This document shows, one piece after another, positions 8,581-16,245 of a stretch of 64,000 nt of DNA. The notes beneath the pieces are model-generated. The model made no database searches. It was not told where the DNA came from and saw only the letters and a program-made list of their open reading frames with translations. The DNA comes from Aquabacterium sp. (GTDB lineage Bacteria; Pseudomonadota; Gammaproteobacteria; Burkholderiales; Burkholderiaceae_C), in assembly GCA_023266355.1 (NCBI GenBank), contig JAHFQM010000002.1, positions 186,001 to 250,000 of the forward strand, in the 5' to 3' direction. How positions within the stretch are numbered: position 1 is the stretch's first letter; each line of letters opens with the position of its first letter. A program made the translations under genes and the position numbers.

Positions 8581-8642
8581 GGGGGACACCCGCGTTGAGT
8601 TGAAGAGGCCTCCATGGTCGTGTCTCTCGCCCCTTTGTAGAA

Positions 8643-8658
8643 TTGACCCAAGCGTCAA
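8643..8658. promoter_or_regulatory. Inverted repeat TTGAC-N6-GTCAA in a divergent promoter region
   Basis: A perfect 5-bp inverted repeat (TTGAC at 8643-8647, GTCAA at 8654-8658) lies between the divergent MBL hydrolase and AraC-type regulator genes. It is a plausible operator, but the binding protein is unknown. Confidence 0.35.
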
Positions 8659-8695
8659 TATTCGAAAGAATTGGGCCACTTCACCCAGGAGCTCC

Positions 8696-9652
8696 ATGTC
8701 AAAGCGACTTCCCCTCGTGGCCCTCGTGAGCTACCCGCACTTCAGCCCGTTTCACTTTGGCGTGCCGTTCTTGATCTTCAGTGCGCAGTTGCCCGAGCAG
8801 GCGCTGTTCGATCTGAAGATCGTCACGCCAGGCGGCACCGCGCTGGCGGCCGAGCGGGCCTTGTTCGTCCAACCCGATGGCGGGCTGGAGTTGCTGGCCA
8901 AGGCTGACATCGTCGTGATCCCCGGTTGGCATGATCTGGCCGAGCGTCCTGAGCCCGAGCTGATGGCCGCCTTGCGCCAGGCCCGCCAGCGGGGTGCCCA
9001 TGTGGTGGGGCTGTGCTACGGCGCGTATGTCCTCGCCTATGCGGGCTTGCTGGATGGCAAACGCGCATCCACACACTGGATGGCGGAGCAGGATTTCAAG
9101 CTGCGCTTTCCGCAAGTGCAACTGGACATGAATGCGCTGTATGTCGATGACGATGGCCTGATCACATCGGCGGGAACAGGGGCGGGCCTGGACTGCTGCC
9201 TCTACATCGTGCGCAAGTTCTACGGCCAGAAAACGGCCAACAAAGTCGCCCGGATGATGGTGGTGCCGCCTCACCGCGAAGGAGGACAGGCTCAGTTCAT
9301 TGAACAGCCGCTTGCCCCTTCCACGCAAGATGCCAGGATCAATCAGTTGCTGGACCATTTGCGCCAGCACCTGAACCAGGTCCACTCGGTCGATGCGCTG
9401 GCCCAACGCGCCGCCATGAGCCGGCGCACGTTCACGCGCCACTTCAGCAAGGCGACCGGCATGTCGTTGGGAGACTGGCTCATCAACGAACGCCTGCAGC
9501 GGACCCGAGAGCTGCTGGAAAGCACCACCTTGCCGGTGGAAGCCATCTCTGACCTGGTCGGATTTCAGAACCCGACCTCGCTGCGTCAGCACTTCAAGCG
9601 CAGAAACCAGGTCAGTCCCAGTGAATGGCGAAGAACCTTTGGGCGCGCGTGA
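8696..9652 (+). CDS. GlxA-type transcriptional regulator: DJ-1/PfpI domain plus AraC HTH (318 aa)
   Basis: Residues ~1-175 form a DJ-1/PfpI-like domain with the nucleophile-elbow segment VVGLCYGAYVLAYAG. Residues ~215-315 form an AraC/XylS DNA-binding domain with two helix-turn-helices (AQRAAMSRRTFTRHF and AISDLVGFQNPTSLRQHFK). Such proteins are usually activators responding to small metabolites. The ATG at 8696 is chosen because the longer frame runs antisense into the neighbouring gene. The most likely target is the divergent exported hydrolase. Confidence 0.88.
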   Translation: MSKRLPLVALVSYPHFSPFHFGVPFLIFSAQLPEQALFDLKIVTPGGTALAAERALFVQPDGGLELLAKADIVVIPGWHDLAERPEPELMAALRQARQRGAHVVGLCYGAYVLAYAGLLDGKRASTHWMAEQDFKLRFPQVQLDMNALYVDDDGLITSAGTGAGLDCCLYIVRKFYGQKTANKVARMMVVPPHREGGQAQFIEQPLAPSTQDARINQLLDHLRQHLNQVHSVDALAQRAAMSRRTFTRHFSKATGMSLGDWLINERLQRTRELLESTTLPVEAISDLVGFQNPTSLRQHFKRRNQVSPSEWRRTFGRA

Positions 9653-9960
9653 GCTTTGTCTGCTCCGGGTCGATTTGCGACATTGAGCCCCTTTAGCTTT
9701 GACCTGTTAGATAAGTTCTGCGTGGTGAAGGTGGCGGGATTGAATGCAAATCGTTGATGAGTTTGGGATGGAAATCGGTGGAGGGCTTGTTGTGCGAACG
9801 CCTAGTGGGTTTGCTCCAAAATACTCATCCGGGTGCCCACTTGGCTTCCGGGCAATGGTCGCCACTGCCAATGAAACGCAACAGCCCTACTCGGTTAATC
9901 GCAACACCAGTCAACGACTTCCTTCTCAAAGGAAACGCAACAGTAGCCTGGTGCACTTAG
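9653..9960. other. Intergenic stretch without a supported gene
   Basis: About 308 bases between the AraC-type gene and the broken end of umuC. Short open frames here have no recognisable similarity or ribosome-binding site. The sequence GAAACGCAACAG occurs twice (9873-9884 and 9932-9943), with a weaker third copy near 9900. The right edge is the umuC breakpoint. Confidence 0.6.
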
Positions 9961-10263
9961 GTCGATGCTGTAGATCTCCTGAGTGGGGCCTAGGCCTGCG
10001 GCCAGGCTCATCATCCGGTCGCTCATGTCGCCATACAGCGTGAAGTTGGCCGACAGCGCGACCAAGCCCGCCTCGTCCTCCAGGTGCTTGATCTGGAACC
10101 AGGGGGCGCCCATCTTGATGCCCAGATCCTTGGCCTCGTTTGACCTGGCGATCGCACAGCCGTCGTTGTTCGAGAGCACGACCACTGGACGACCTTGCAG
10201 GCTGGGCCTGAAGACCCGTTCGCAACTCACGTAGAAGTTGTTGCCATCCACCAAAGCGTACAC
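9961..10263 (-). pseudogene. umuC: umuC 5' fragment (DNA polymerase V catalytic subunit, residues 1-101)
   Basis: The N-terminal palm of a Y-family polymerase is clear: ALVDGNNFYVSCERVF, VVVLSNNDGCAIARS and QEIYSID. Homology stops at the catalytic motif IYSID, where the next residue should be Glu (SIDE); the sequence then becomes unrelated and the frame ends near 9895. The rest of the gene is missing here. A matching but separate 3' fragment lies at 14560-15065 on the other strand. It follows umuD by 27 bases. Confidence 0.88.
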
Positions 10264-10290
10264 AGGCCGTCTCCGGTACTGCCTTGGATG

Positions 10291-10731
10291 TCAGCAGACG
10301 AAGCGCTTGATCGCGCTGGTCACAACGCCCCACACTTCCAGCGTCTGGCCCTCTTTGGGCAAGATCTCCGGGAAGGTGACGTTGGCGGGCTTGAGCTTGA
10401 CGCGGCCTGCGCGCATGTGGAGGTACTTCACAGTGAACTCACCATCCACCACCGCCACCACGATGTGCCCATGGCAAGGCTTGATGGCCTTGTCCACCAC
10501 CAGCATGTCGCCGTCGAAGATGCCCGCGTCCTTCATGGACTCGCCGCTGACCCGCAGCAGGAAGGTGGCTTGGGGATGGGTGATCAGGACCTCGGTCAGG
10601 TCGATGCGCTTGACTGCAAAGTCCTCCGCAGGCGAGGGGAACCCGGCCTGCACCCGGTCGCCCGCCAGGGGCAGCAGCGCCTGTGCGTGGGAGAGTGGCA
10701 CCGGCTGATCGAATGCATTTTTACTGTACAT
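10291..10731 (-). CDS. umuD: UmuD-like LexA-family self-cleaving protein (up to 146 aa)
   Basis: This is an S24/LexA-fold protein with the Ala-Gly cleavage site (VQAGFPSPAEDF), catalytic Ser65 (GESMKDAG) and Lys102 (TVKYLHM), numbered from the ATG at 10731. Cleaved UmuD normally activates UmuC for translesion synthesis, but the partner UmuC is broken here. The start is uncertain: the ATG at 10731 lies inside the LexA box and at the predicted transcription start. An in-frame GTG at 10701 would give a 136-residue form with a normal distance to the cleavage site. Confidence 0.88.
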   Translation of the reverse strand: MYSKNAFDQPVPLSHAQALLPLAGDRVQAGFPSPAEDFAVKRIDLTEVLITHPQATFLLRVSGESMKDAGIFDGDMLVVDKAIKPCHGHIVVAVVDGEFTVKYLHMRAGRVKLKPANVTFPEILPKEGQTLEVWGVVTSAIKRFVC

Positions 10732-10739
10732 TCATCCAG
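10724..10739. promoter_or_regulatory. LexA (SOS) box between umuD and the SRAP gene
   Basis: CTGTACATTCATCCAG matches the CTG-N10-CAG SOS-box consensus. It overlaps the minus-strand promoter of umuD: -35 TCGACA (plus-strand 10762-10767) and -10 TATACT (10738-10743), with an 18-base spacer. The divergent SRAP gene starts 58 bases away and may share this operator. Confidence 0.85.
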
Positions 10740-10796
10740 TATATGAACTTGCCCACCTCCTTGTCGAGTCTCTGAGGGGCTCGTAAGCTCGCCGAT

Positions 10797-11558
10797 ATGT
10801 GCGCCCATTTCGAAGGGGTTGTGGACCCCACCCGCCTCCGCGAGCACTTCCGTGCGACCGTGCCTGCGACAACGCCAAGCGGGGGCGCGCTGAGCCCCAG
10901 GGCGGATCTGTGGCCGGGTTACGCCGGCTTGTTCATCCGCACCCCGGCCGAGGCTGACAGTGGCGACGAGGCAGTCCCCGAACGCGAGGCCGTCCCAGGC
11001 ATCTTCGGGCTGGTGCCCCACTGGGCGACTGACCTCAAATTGGCTCGGAATACCTACAACGCCCGCACAGAGACGGTGGCCAGCAAGCCCAGCTTCCGGG
11101 ATGCCTGGCGCCACACCCGCCACTGCATCATCCCTGCCGACGCGATCTACGAGCCCGACTGGCGAAGTGGCAGGCCCATCCCCACCCGCATCTCCAGAGC
11201 CGATGGCCACCCCATGGGCATCGCCGGCCTGTGGGATCGCTGGAAGCAAGCCGATGGCATGGTGGTGCACAGCTTCACCATGCTGACCATCAACGCGCAG
11301 ACGCATGAGTTGATGAATCGCTTCCACCAGCCCACCGACGAGAAGCGCATGGTGGTGATCCTGCCCGAGGCCGCCTACGCGGAATGGCTGGCGGCTCCCT
11401 TGCAGCGCAGCATGGACTTCATGCACCCGTACCCGGCAGATCGATTGGTGGGCAGCGCTGCGCCCGCCACCTCGACTCGCAGTGAGAAGGTCAAGCCAAA
11501 GGCCAAGCCCGGACCGAGTCAAAACCCCATGGACGACACGCAGGGATCTCTGCTGTGA
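10797..11558 (+). CDS. yedK: SRAP-domain protein (YedK/HMCES type), abasic-site DNA-protein crosslinker (253 aa)
   Basis: Cys2 immediately after Met (MCAHFEG) is the catalytic residue that crosslinks to abasic sites in single-stranded DNA. Family segments TYNARTETVASKPSFRDAW, CIIPADAIYEPDW and the late His/Arg-Met region (FHQPTDEKRMVVIL) are present. The last ~40 residues are a low-complexity tail. It is divergent from umuD across a LexA box, consistent with SOS control, and its stop overlaps the next ATG by four bases, indicating an operon with the MmcB-like gene. Confidence 0.9.
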   Translation: MCAHFEGVVDPTRLREHFRATVPATTPSGGALSPRADLWPGYAGLFIRTPAEADSGDEAVPEREAVPGIFGLVPHWATDLKLARNTYNARTETVASKPSFRDAWRHTRHCIIPADAIYEPDWRSGRPIPTRISRADGHPMGIAGLWDRWKQADGMVVHSFTMLTINAQTHELMNRFHQPTDEKRMVVILPEAAYAEWLAAPLQRSMDFMHPYPADRLVGSAAPATSTRSEKVKPKAKPGPSQNPMDDTQGSLL

Positions 11559-12433
11559 GCCTCAAGCCGACGCGCTCGCACCTGTCGCGCCTGATGAAGA
11601 TCTGGCGCTCGGCGGGCTGGCCCAGCCGCGACCCCATCGACATCGACCTGTTGGCCGCAGGCTGGGTGAGCCTGGTGGGCGACCACCCTGCGCAGGAGTG
11701 CCTGCGGCTGACGGATGCGGGCATCGCTGTGCTGGCGCAAAGCCGACAGGCCCAGCGCCGGGCGGAGAGCGACCACGACAAGCTGGCGCTGCGCATGTCG
11801 GACCTGCTCACAGCGTCCGGGCGACTGGTCTGGCGGGAGCTGTCGCTGCGGGCCCAGGTTGAGGCGGATGCACCGCCGCAGCAAGGCAACCTTGTCGCAG
11901 TCCCAGGCGAACCGAGCACGCTGTGGGGTGACGATGCCCTGGACACGGACAGCGAGGACATCGAGGTCAGCCTGGACGGGGCTCAACCCAGTGCCGCCAA
12001 AGCCTACCGCTGGCGCATGACCCGCCCGGACCTGTTCTCTGTGCGCCGCACCAGCAACCCCGCTTACCTGCAGCCCATGGTGCACGAGGTCAAGGTCAGC
12101 CGCGCCGACTTGCTCTCGGACCTGCGCCACACGGCCAAGCGCACGTCGTACCAGTGGCTGTGCAGCGAGTGCCACTACGTCTTCCCGCACGGCATGGCCG
12201 AGCCCCAGGAGCTGCCCGAGGAATTGGGCGTGTGGGTGATCCATGGCGACATCGACATCGGCCAGCTGGAGTTGCTGCGACCCGCTCGCCACGCGCCATG
12301 CACCATCCCCTTCGACGTGTGGATGGCCATGGCCAAGGCCTCGCCGGTGCGCAGGCCACTGGAGCGCTCGCAGGGCGAGCTGGCCAACGCAGACGAGCCT
12401 GACGACACCGAGTCCCATGCAGAACCCGACTGA
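11555..12433 (+). CDS. MmcB-like PD-(D/E)XK nuclease-fold protein (292 aa)
   Basis: I see a winged-helix-like N-terminal ~65 residues, an acidic middle segment (DDALDTDSEDIEVSLDG) and a C-terminal nuclease-like core. The core has VHEVKVSRADLLSDLRH, then a Tyr/Cys segment (SYQWLCSECHYVFP), resembling the E-x-K-x-S-x-x-D pattern of MmcB-type DNA repair proteins. The operon position behind an SOS-regulated SRAP gene supports a repair role. The stop overlaps the following ORF start (ATG at 12417) by 17 bases. The biochemical activity is inferred only. Confidence 0.62.
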   Translation: MSLKPTRSHLSRLMKIWRSAGWPSRDPIDIDLLAAGWVSLVGDHPAQECLRLTDAGIAVLAQSRQAQRRAESDHDKLALRMSDLLTASGRLVWRELSLRAQVEADAPPQQGNLVAVPGEPSTLWGDDALDTDSEDIEVSLDGAQPSAAKAYRWRMTRPDLFSVRRTSNPAYLQPMVHEVKVSRADLLSDLRHTAKRTSYQWLCSECHYVFPHGMAEPQELPEELGVWVIHGDIDIGQLELLRPARHAPCTIPFDVWMAMAKASPVRRPLERSQGELANADEPDDTESHAEPD

Positions 12434-13601
12434 GCCTGCCCGCTACCAGGTGGCCGTGCGGGCCCTGTGCGAGTTCGTGGCCAAACAAGGTGACCTGGAT
12501 CTGCGCTTCACCCCCACACCCACCGCGCAGGAAGGCATCGCCGGACACACGCTGGTGGCCTCTCGGCGCCCCGAGTGGTACCAAAGCGAGCTCAAGCTCA
12601 GCGGGCAACATGGCCTGCTGACGGTCACCCGAGCAGTCTATCGACATGTGAGGCCAGAGAAAGACGCTCACCATGAAAGCGTCTATTCGCCGGACTCACG
12701 CGACAACGCGGAAAACGGTCGACGCTATGTATTCGATGCACTGATCCAGGCCACAGGCGCAGATGCCTTCCAAGCGAAATTGGAACTTGCCTCCGATCCG
12801 ATGTTCGCCCATGCAAAGGATCGCATCGCGGCACTGGCACAGGAGCGACTCGCTGAGGAAACCGACGCCAGCGTGGCGACGATGGCAGAGCTTGCAGGGC
12901 TGTACCACGGCCGAGAGCTTGCTCCAGTGACCAGCACCGACATGGCGCACCTGCTGAGCGATAGACTGGACGATCTGCAGGGTCTGATGCTTCAAGACAC
13001 AGCCCCCAGGGCGGCATGGGCGATGGTGACCGACGAAAATTCGTTGCGGCCGGCCATCGCGCGCGAGTTGGATCTGATGTCCAGGGGCGCCTACACGGTC
13101 GATCAGGAATCCGTCACCGTTGATGGCAAGGAAACTGACATCAAGTTCCGGGCGCTGTCGGGCTACCAGGCCACGATCGAGCTCAAGATCGGCGAGAAAC
13201 CGCGTTCCGGCAAGGAGCTGCGCGACACGATTGAAGAACAGCTAGTCAACAAGTACATGGCTGCCGGCAATGCCAGGACCGGGTGTCTTCTGGTGACGGT
13301 CGCTGACGCAAAGAAGCGCTGGCAACACCCCGACACAGGCCTGCTGATCGACAGGCATCAGCTCGAGCGGATGCTGGGTGAGGCAGCCCAACTTGCGCAG
13401 CAGCGTCTTGGCGGAGACGCGCGCGTCATGGCACGCGTGTTGGATCTCACGCCCCGGCTTGGGAAGGAGGCTGGCAGCGCGAAGGTGGCTGAACCAAGAA
13501 CGCCGGGCGCACTGGGAGCGAAGGGAAAGGCAACCAGCAAAGCGAATGACAAAGTAGCCGGCAAGGCTGCCGGCAACGCGAAAGGGGGGAAGACGAATTG
13601 A
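12417..13601 (+). pseudogene. In-frame chimera: helicase N-terminus joined to the C-terminal nuclease domain of a large defence-type protein (394 aa)
   Basis: Residues 1-72 (to about 12632) match the start of a DinG/XPD-type ATP-dependent helicase commonly paired with the preceding gene in Burkholderiales (AVRALCEFVAKQGDLDLRF, PTAQEGIAGHTLVASRR). No helicase motifs follow. From about residue 73 the sequence resembles the C-terminal part of large NACHT/STAND-like proteins (FRHVRP-like YRHVRPEKD, VYSPDSRDNAENGR). It ends in a PD-(D/E)XK-like core with Asp in KETDIKFRA and TIELKIGEK, then a Lys/Ala-rich tail. The junction is in frame, so a product could be made. The assignment of both halves rests on remembered family sequence. 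Confidence 0.6.
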
Positions 13602-13854
13602 CAGCACGGGGAGCGACCTCTCTTCGGCGGCAGGATCAGCGATGCCGTGGTCCGCAGCGGGTCGATAGTCGACCCCCGTAGACGGGCTGAGAACGGCCGC
13701 AATCGCTGCTCAGCGGCCTGCCGAAAAGCGCGTCAAGGCTGCGCACCTATCTGCTTTCCCCGGATCAGGTGTCGCGCGTTCGATGCAGGTTATTTCGTCC
13801 CGCACCATAAAAGCTAGCCATACAAGTTGCAGCGCCCCAAAGGAGAGGTCCCTA
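13602..13854. other. Intergenic stretch, no gene seen
   Basis: About 250 bases between the chimera and the UDG-like gene. No convincing coding frame. A GGAGAGG ribosome-binding site at its right end (about 13840) serves the next gene. Confidence 0.6.
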
Positions 13855-14529
13855 ATGTCAACCAAAGCGATCACAAAACTAGATATTCCTAAAATTGCCG
13901 CCTGCGCCTTGGAGGGGCAACTGGAACAAAGCGGCGCTTTCCTTTACAGCAGCCACGACACGATTAGACCGGGCGAGATCTACCTTCTCGGATTGAATCC
14001 CGGGGGCCAGGGAGGGCCATCGCTCGGGGAGCGCTTGGGCACACTGCTCAGCCGTGAGGAAAACGCCTACCTTGACGAGGCCTGGGACAACGGAGGCGGC
14101 TCCTACAAGCCTGGCGAGGCCCCACTTCAAAAGCGGGTGGACTGGCTTCTGAGCCAGCTGGGCGTGGAGACCCGTAACGTGCTGTCCACCAATCTCATCT
14201 TCATGCAAAGCAGGGATGCGAGTGGCGTGTCCATTGAGCAAGCCAAGCTGTGCTGGCCTGTGCACGAAGCACTTATGAGCATCGTACGCCCCCGCGTCAT
14301 TCTCACGTTTGGTAATTCCAGCTTCTCGCCCTATCGCTACCTTCATACCCTGTTTGGCGGCAGTCAACGATACGCACCTTCTGGCCACGGCGACTGGTCC
14401 CTCAAGGGATTCAACGCTCGCATGCCGTGGGGCGAGGTGTTCGTAGCGGGCCTTCCTCACCTGAGCCGGTACGAACCGATCGGGAAGCAGCACGTGGTGG
14501 ACTGGCTCAAGAGCGGCGGCCACGAGTAA
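13855..14529 (+). CDS. Uracil-DNA-glycosylase-fold protein of unknown specificity (224 aa)
   Basis: Three UDG-superfamily-like elements occur in order: EIYLLGLNPGG (motif 1-like), a Thr-Asn pair in NVLSTNLIFMQ, and a late GLPHLSRYEP (motif 2-like, in place of HPSP). VRPRVILTFGNSSFSPYRYL forms the central strand and helix. The start at 13855 has a strong GGAGAGG site. A catalytic Asp/His pair as in canonical UDG is not evident, so it may recognise DNA without excision or act on another base. A second, divergent UDG-like protein lies at 28969. Confidence 0.6.
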   Translation: MSTKAITKLDIPKIAACALEGQLEQSGAFLYSSHDTIRPGEIYLLGLNPGGQGGPSLGERLGTLLSREENAYLDEAWDNGGGSYKPGEAPLQKRVDWLLSQLGVETRNVLSTNLIFMQSRDASGVSIEQAKLCWPVHEALMSIVRPRVILTFGNSSFSPYRYLHTLFGGSQRYAPSGHGDWSLKGFNARMPWGEVFVAGLPHLSRYEPIGKQHVVDWLKSGGHE

Positions 14530-14559
14530 CGGTGCGGGGAACGTCCGTTTGGATGGTCC

Positions 14560-15065
14560 CCCATTTGCGCAAGCTTATCGAAACCGCCTTGAGGGGCGAG
14601 CACTGCCTCGACGTGGCAGACCTCCCGCAACCCAGGCAGCAGATCGCCTGCACCCGTAGCTTTGGGCGGGCGGTCACCGAGCTGGCGCATCTTCAAGAAG
14701 CGATCAGCTAATTCACCATCCGTGCGGCTGAGAAGCTGCGCCGACAGCATCACAGGGCAGGGCAGGTGTTCCCCAGGACCTCCCCGTTCAGAGAGGGGCC
14801 AGGCTCCCCAAAAGCGCGGTGATGCCTTTGGTTCGCCCTTCAGCAGACACCACAGAGCTGACCTCGGCGTCGTTGAAAGGCTTGAAGTCGTTTTACCAGC
14901 CAGGCTACCACCTGGCAAAGGCCGGGGTCATGCTGCGCGACCTGGTGCCAGACGGCCGGTCGCAGGGGAAGCTGCTTCTAGATGAGCCACCGTCGGATCA
15001 GCGCGACAGTTCGCGCCTCATGGAGGCGTTGGACCAAGTCAATGGCCAAAGCGAGAGGGTGTCAG
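14560..15065 (+). pseudogene. umuC: umuC 3' fragment with nonsense and frameshift mutations
   Basis: The C-terminal half of UmuC is readable in two frames. From about 14575, CLDVADLPQPRQQIACTRSFG and VTELAHLQEAIS are followed by a TAA at 14709-14711 and then IRAAEKLRRQHHRAG and RTSPFREGPG. After a frameshift near 14810 come VRPSADTTEL, GYHLAKAGVMLRDLVPDG and SRLMEALDQVNGQ. These match the little-finger and C-terminal region of UmuC. The N-terminal fragment is at 9961-10263 on the opposite strand, and about 150 middle residues are not found in the window. Confidence 0.82.
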
Positions 15066-15502
15066 CTGTGCTGAGTCTTGAGCGCCTCGACTCGCGCCAA
15101 CACCTCTTGCTGTTGTGCTCTTTGACGCTGACGGTGAGCAACGTAGTTGAGGATCTGCTGGTCGCGCGGGAGGTCGATGCCACCCATGACGAGATCGCTT
15201 GCGGTTCCGATCAAGTTGCGAATTTCTCCCCGCTTTGCTTTGGCCGCTTGAGCCAAACGAGAGTCAACGGCCTTGATAGCCTCCTCATGGATCTGCTCGT
15301 CGCTGAGATCCGAATCCGAGAGGTCCGCCCCAGGAAAACTGCGAATGTGCTCCCAGACATGCAGGGGAAGCTTGACCATCACGCTGTCAGGCGTGGCTTC
15401 AAAGGCGGCCTTGTCCAGTTGCAGAAAGACATGCTCGTCGTCGAACACTTCGTTGTACAGATGAAAGCCCGTGCCATGGGCGATGGAACACTTGGTGGAC
15501 AT
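15062..15502 (-). CDS. Conserved-looking hypothetical protein (146 aa)
   Basis: Not recognised. The start at 15502 has GAGG eight bases upstream. The protein is acidic in the middle (SFPGADLSDSDLSDEQIHEEA) and ends in a charged, probably helical segment rich in Arg/Gln. No membrane segment or signal peptide. It is divergent from a DUF6933-like gene and its 3' end abuts the umuC remnant. The segment MVKLPLHVWEHIRSF suggests a compact folded N-terminal half. Function unknown. Confidence 0.6.
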   Translation of the reverse strand: MSTKCSIAHGTGFHLYNEVFDDEHVFLQLDKAAFEATPDSVMVKLPLHVWEHIRSFPGADLSDSDLSDEQIHEEAIKAVDSRLAQAAKAKRGEIRNLIGTASDLVMGGIDLPRDQQILNYVAHRQRQRAQQQEVLARVEALKTQHS

Positions 15503-15628
15503 GGACGCCTCGCTTGTCTGCAGCATTCGACATGAATCTGGCTGCAAGGCACCATTGTGCAATCGGCACTTTTCTTGTGTCGACCGAACCCGATACCCTC
15601 GACGTTTCAACCACTGTCCGCTGACACC

Positions 15629-16180
15629 GTGTTCACCTTCCGTTGGACCCAAAAGCTCCTGGAGAGGCTCCACGTGGCGCCTACGCCAGAGCCCGACCTA
15701 TCGGACACGGTCCTCGGTGACTGGTACGCCAACTTGATTCGTGTTAGGCGGATGCAACTGGTGCTTGCTGTTAGCGAGCGAAACTTGCTCCCTGTGGTGT
15801 TGGAGGCCAAAGATAGCGGCACGCTCGTTCGCCGCTTTGCCGATGCCTTGGGGACCATGCTCATCGAAATCGGAGTTTCCGACGAGGCCGTGGCGGCAGA
15901 GCGAGCGCCCATGACGGCCTGGATCGTTGGAAAGACGTCGAGTCGGCGAGTTCTTGGCTCGCTCAACGACCTGGCTTTTCAATTGAAAGTCGGACTGTCG
16001 CATCGCCCACAGCGGACGTTGATGGAGCATTCACTCTGGCTGGCCAAGACGCCGTTGAAAGTGATCGAGTACGGTGCGCCAGACAACGCAACCGTTGCTG
16101 CGTTTGCCACTCAGCGTGTGCTTGCCTTTGCCAGAAGTGCTTCGGGCACTCCCCGTGAGCCGGATGCGTCCTTACCATGA
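15629..16180 (+). CDS. DUF6933-like protein (183 aa)
   Basis: The N-terminus FTFRWTQKLLERLHV and the segment VLGDWYANLIRVRRMQLVLAV match the DUF6933 family, a small family of unknown function whose members begin with a TQKL motif and contain GDWYANL. A GTG start at 15629 places the conserved sequence at the N-terminus; an ATG at 15557 would add 24 unmatched residues. It lies divergently next to the hypothetical gene at 15062-15502; the two may form a functional pair, but nothing else supports that. Confidence 0.62.
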   Translation: MFTFRWTQKLLERLHVAPTPEPDLSDTVLGDWYANLIRVRRMQLVLAVSERNLLPVVLEAKDSGTLVRRFADALGTMLIEIGVSDEAVAAERAPMTAWIVGKTSSRRVLGSLNDLAFQLKVGLSHRPQRTLMEHSLWLAKTPLKVIEYGAPDNATVAAFATQRVLAFARSASGTPREPDASLP

Positions 16181-16245
16181 CCACGTCAGGCCCATCGTGA
16201 ATAGACGGGTATCGAAGCACTCGCCATCGCATGAGGCCTGCAATA

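Noticed and set aside
9873..9943. Repeated GAAACGCAACAG, spaced 59 bases, with a third weak copy, looking a little like a CRISPR remnant
   Set aside because: Only 12 bases are shared, spacing is irregular for the third copy, and no cas gene is nearby.
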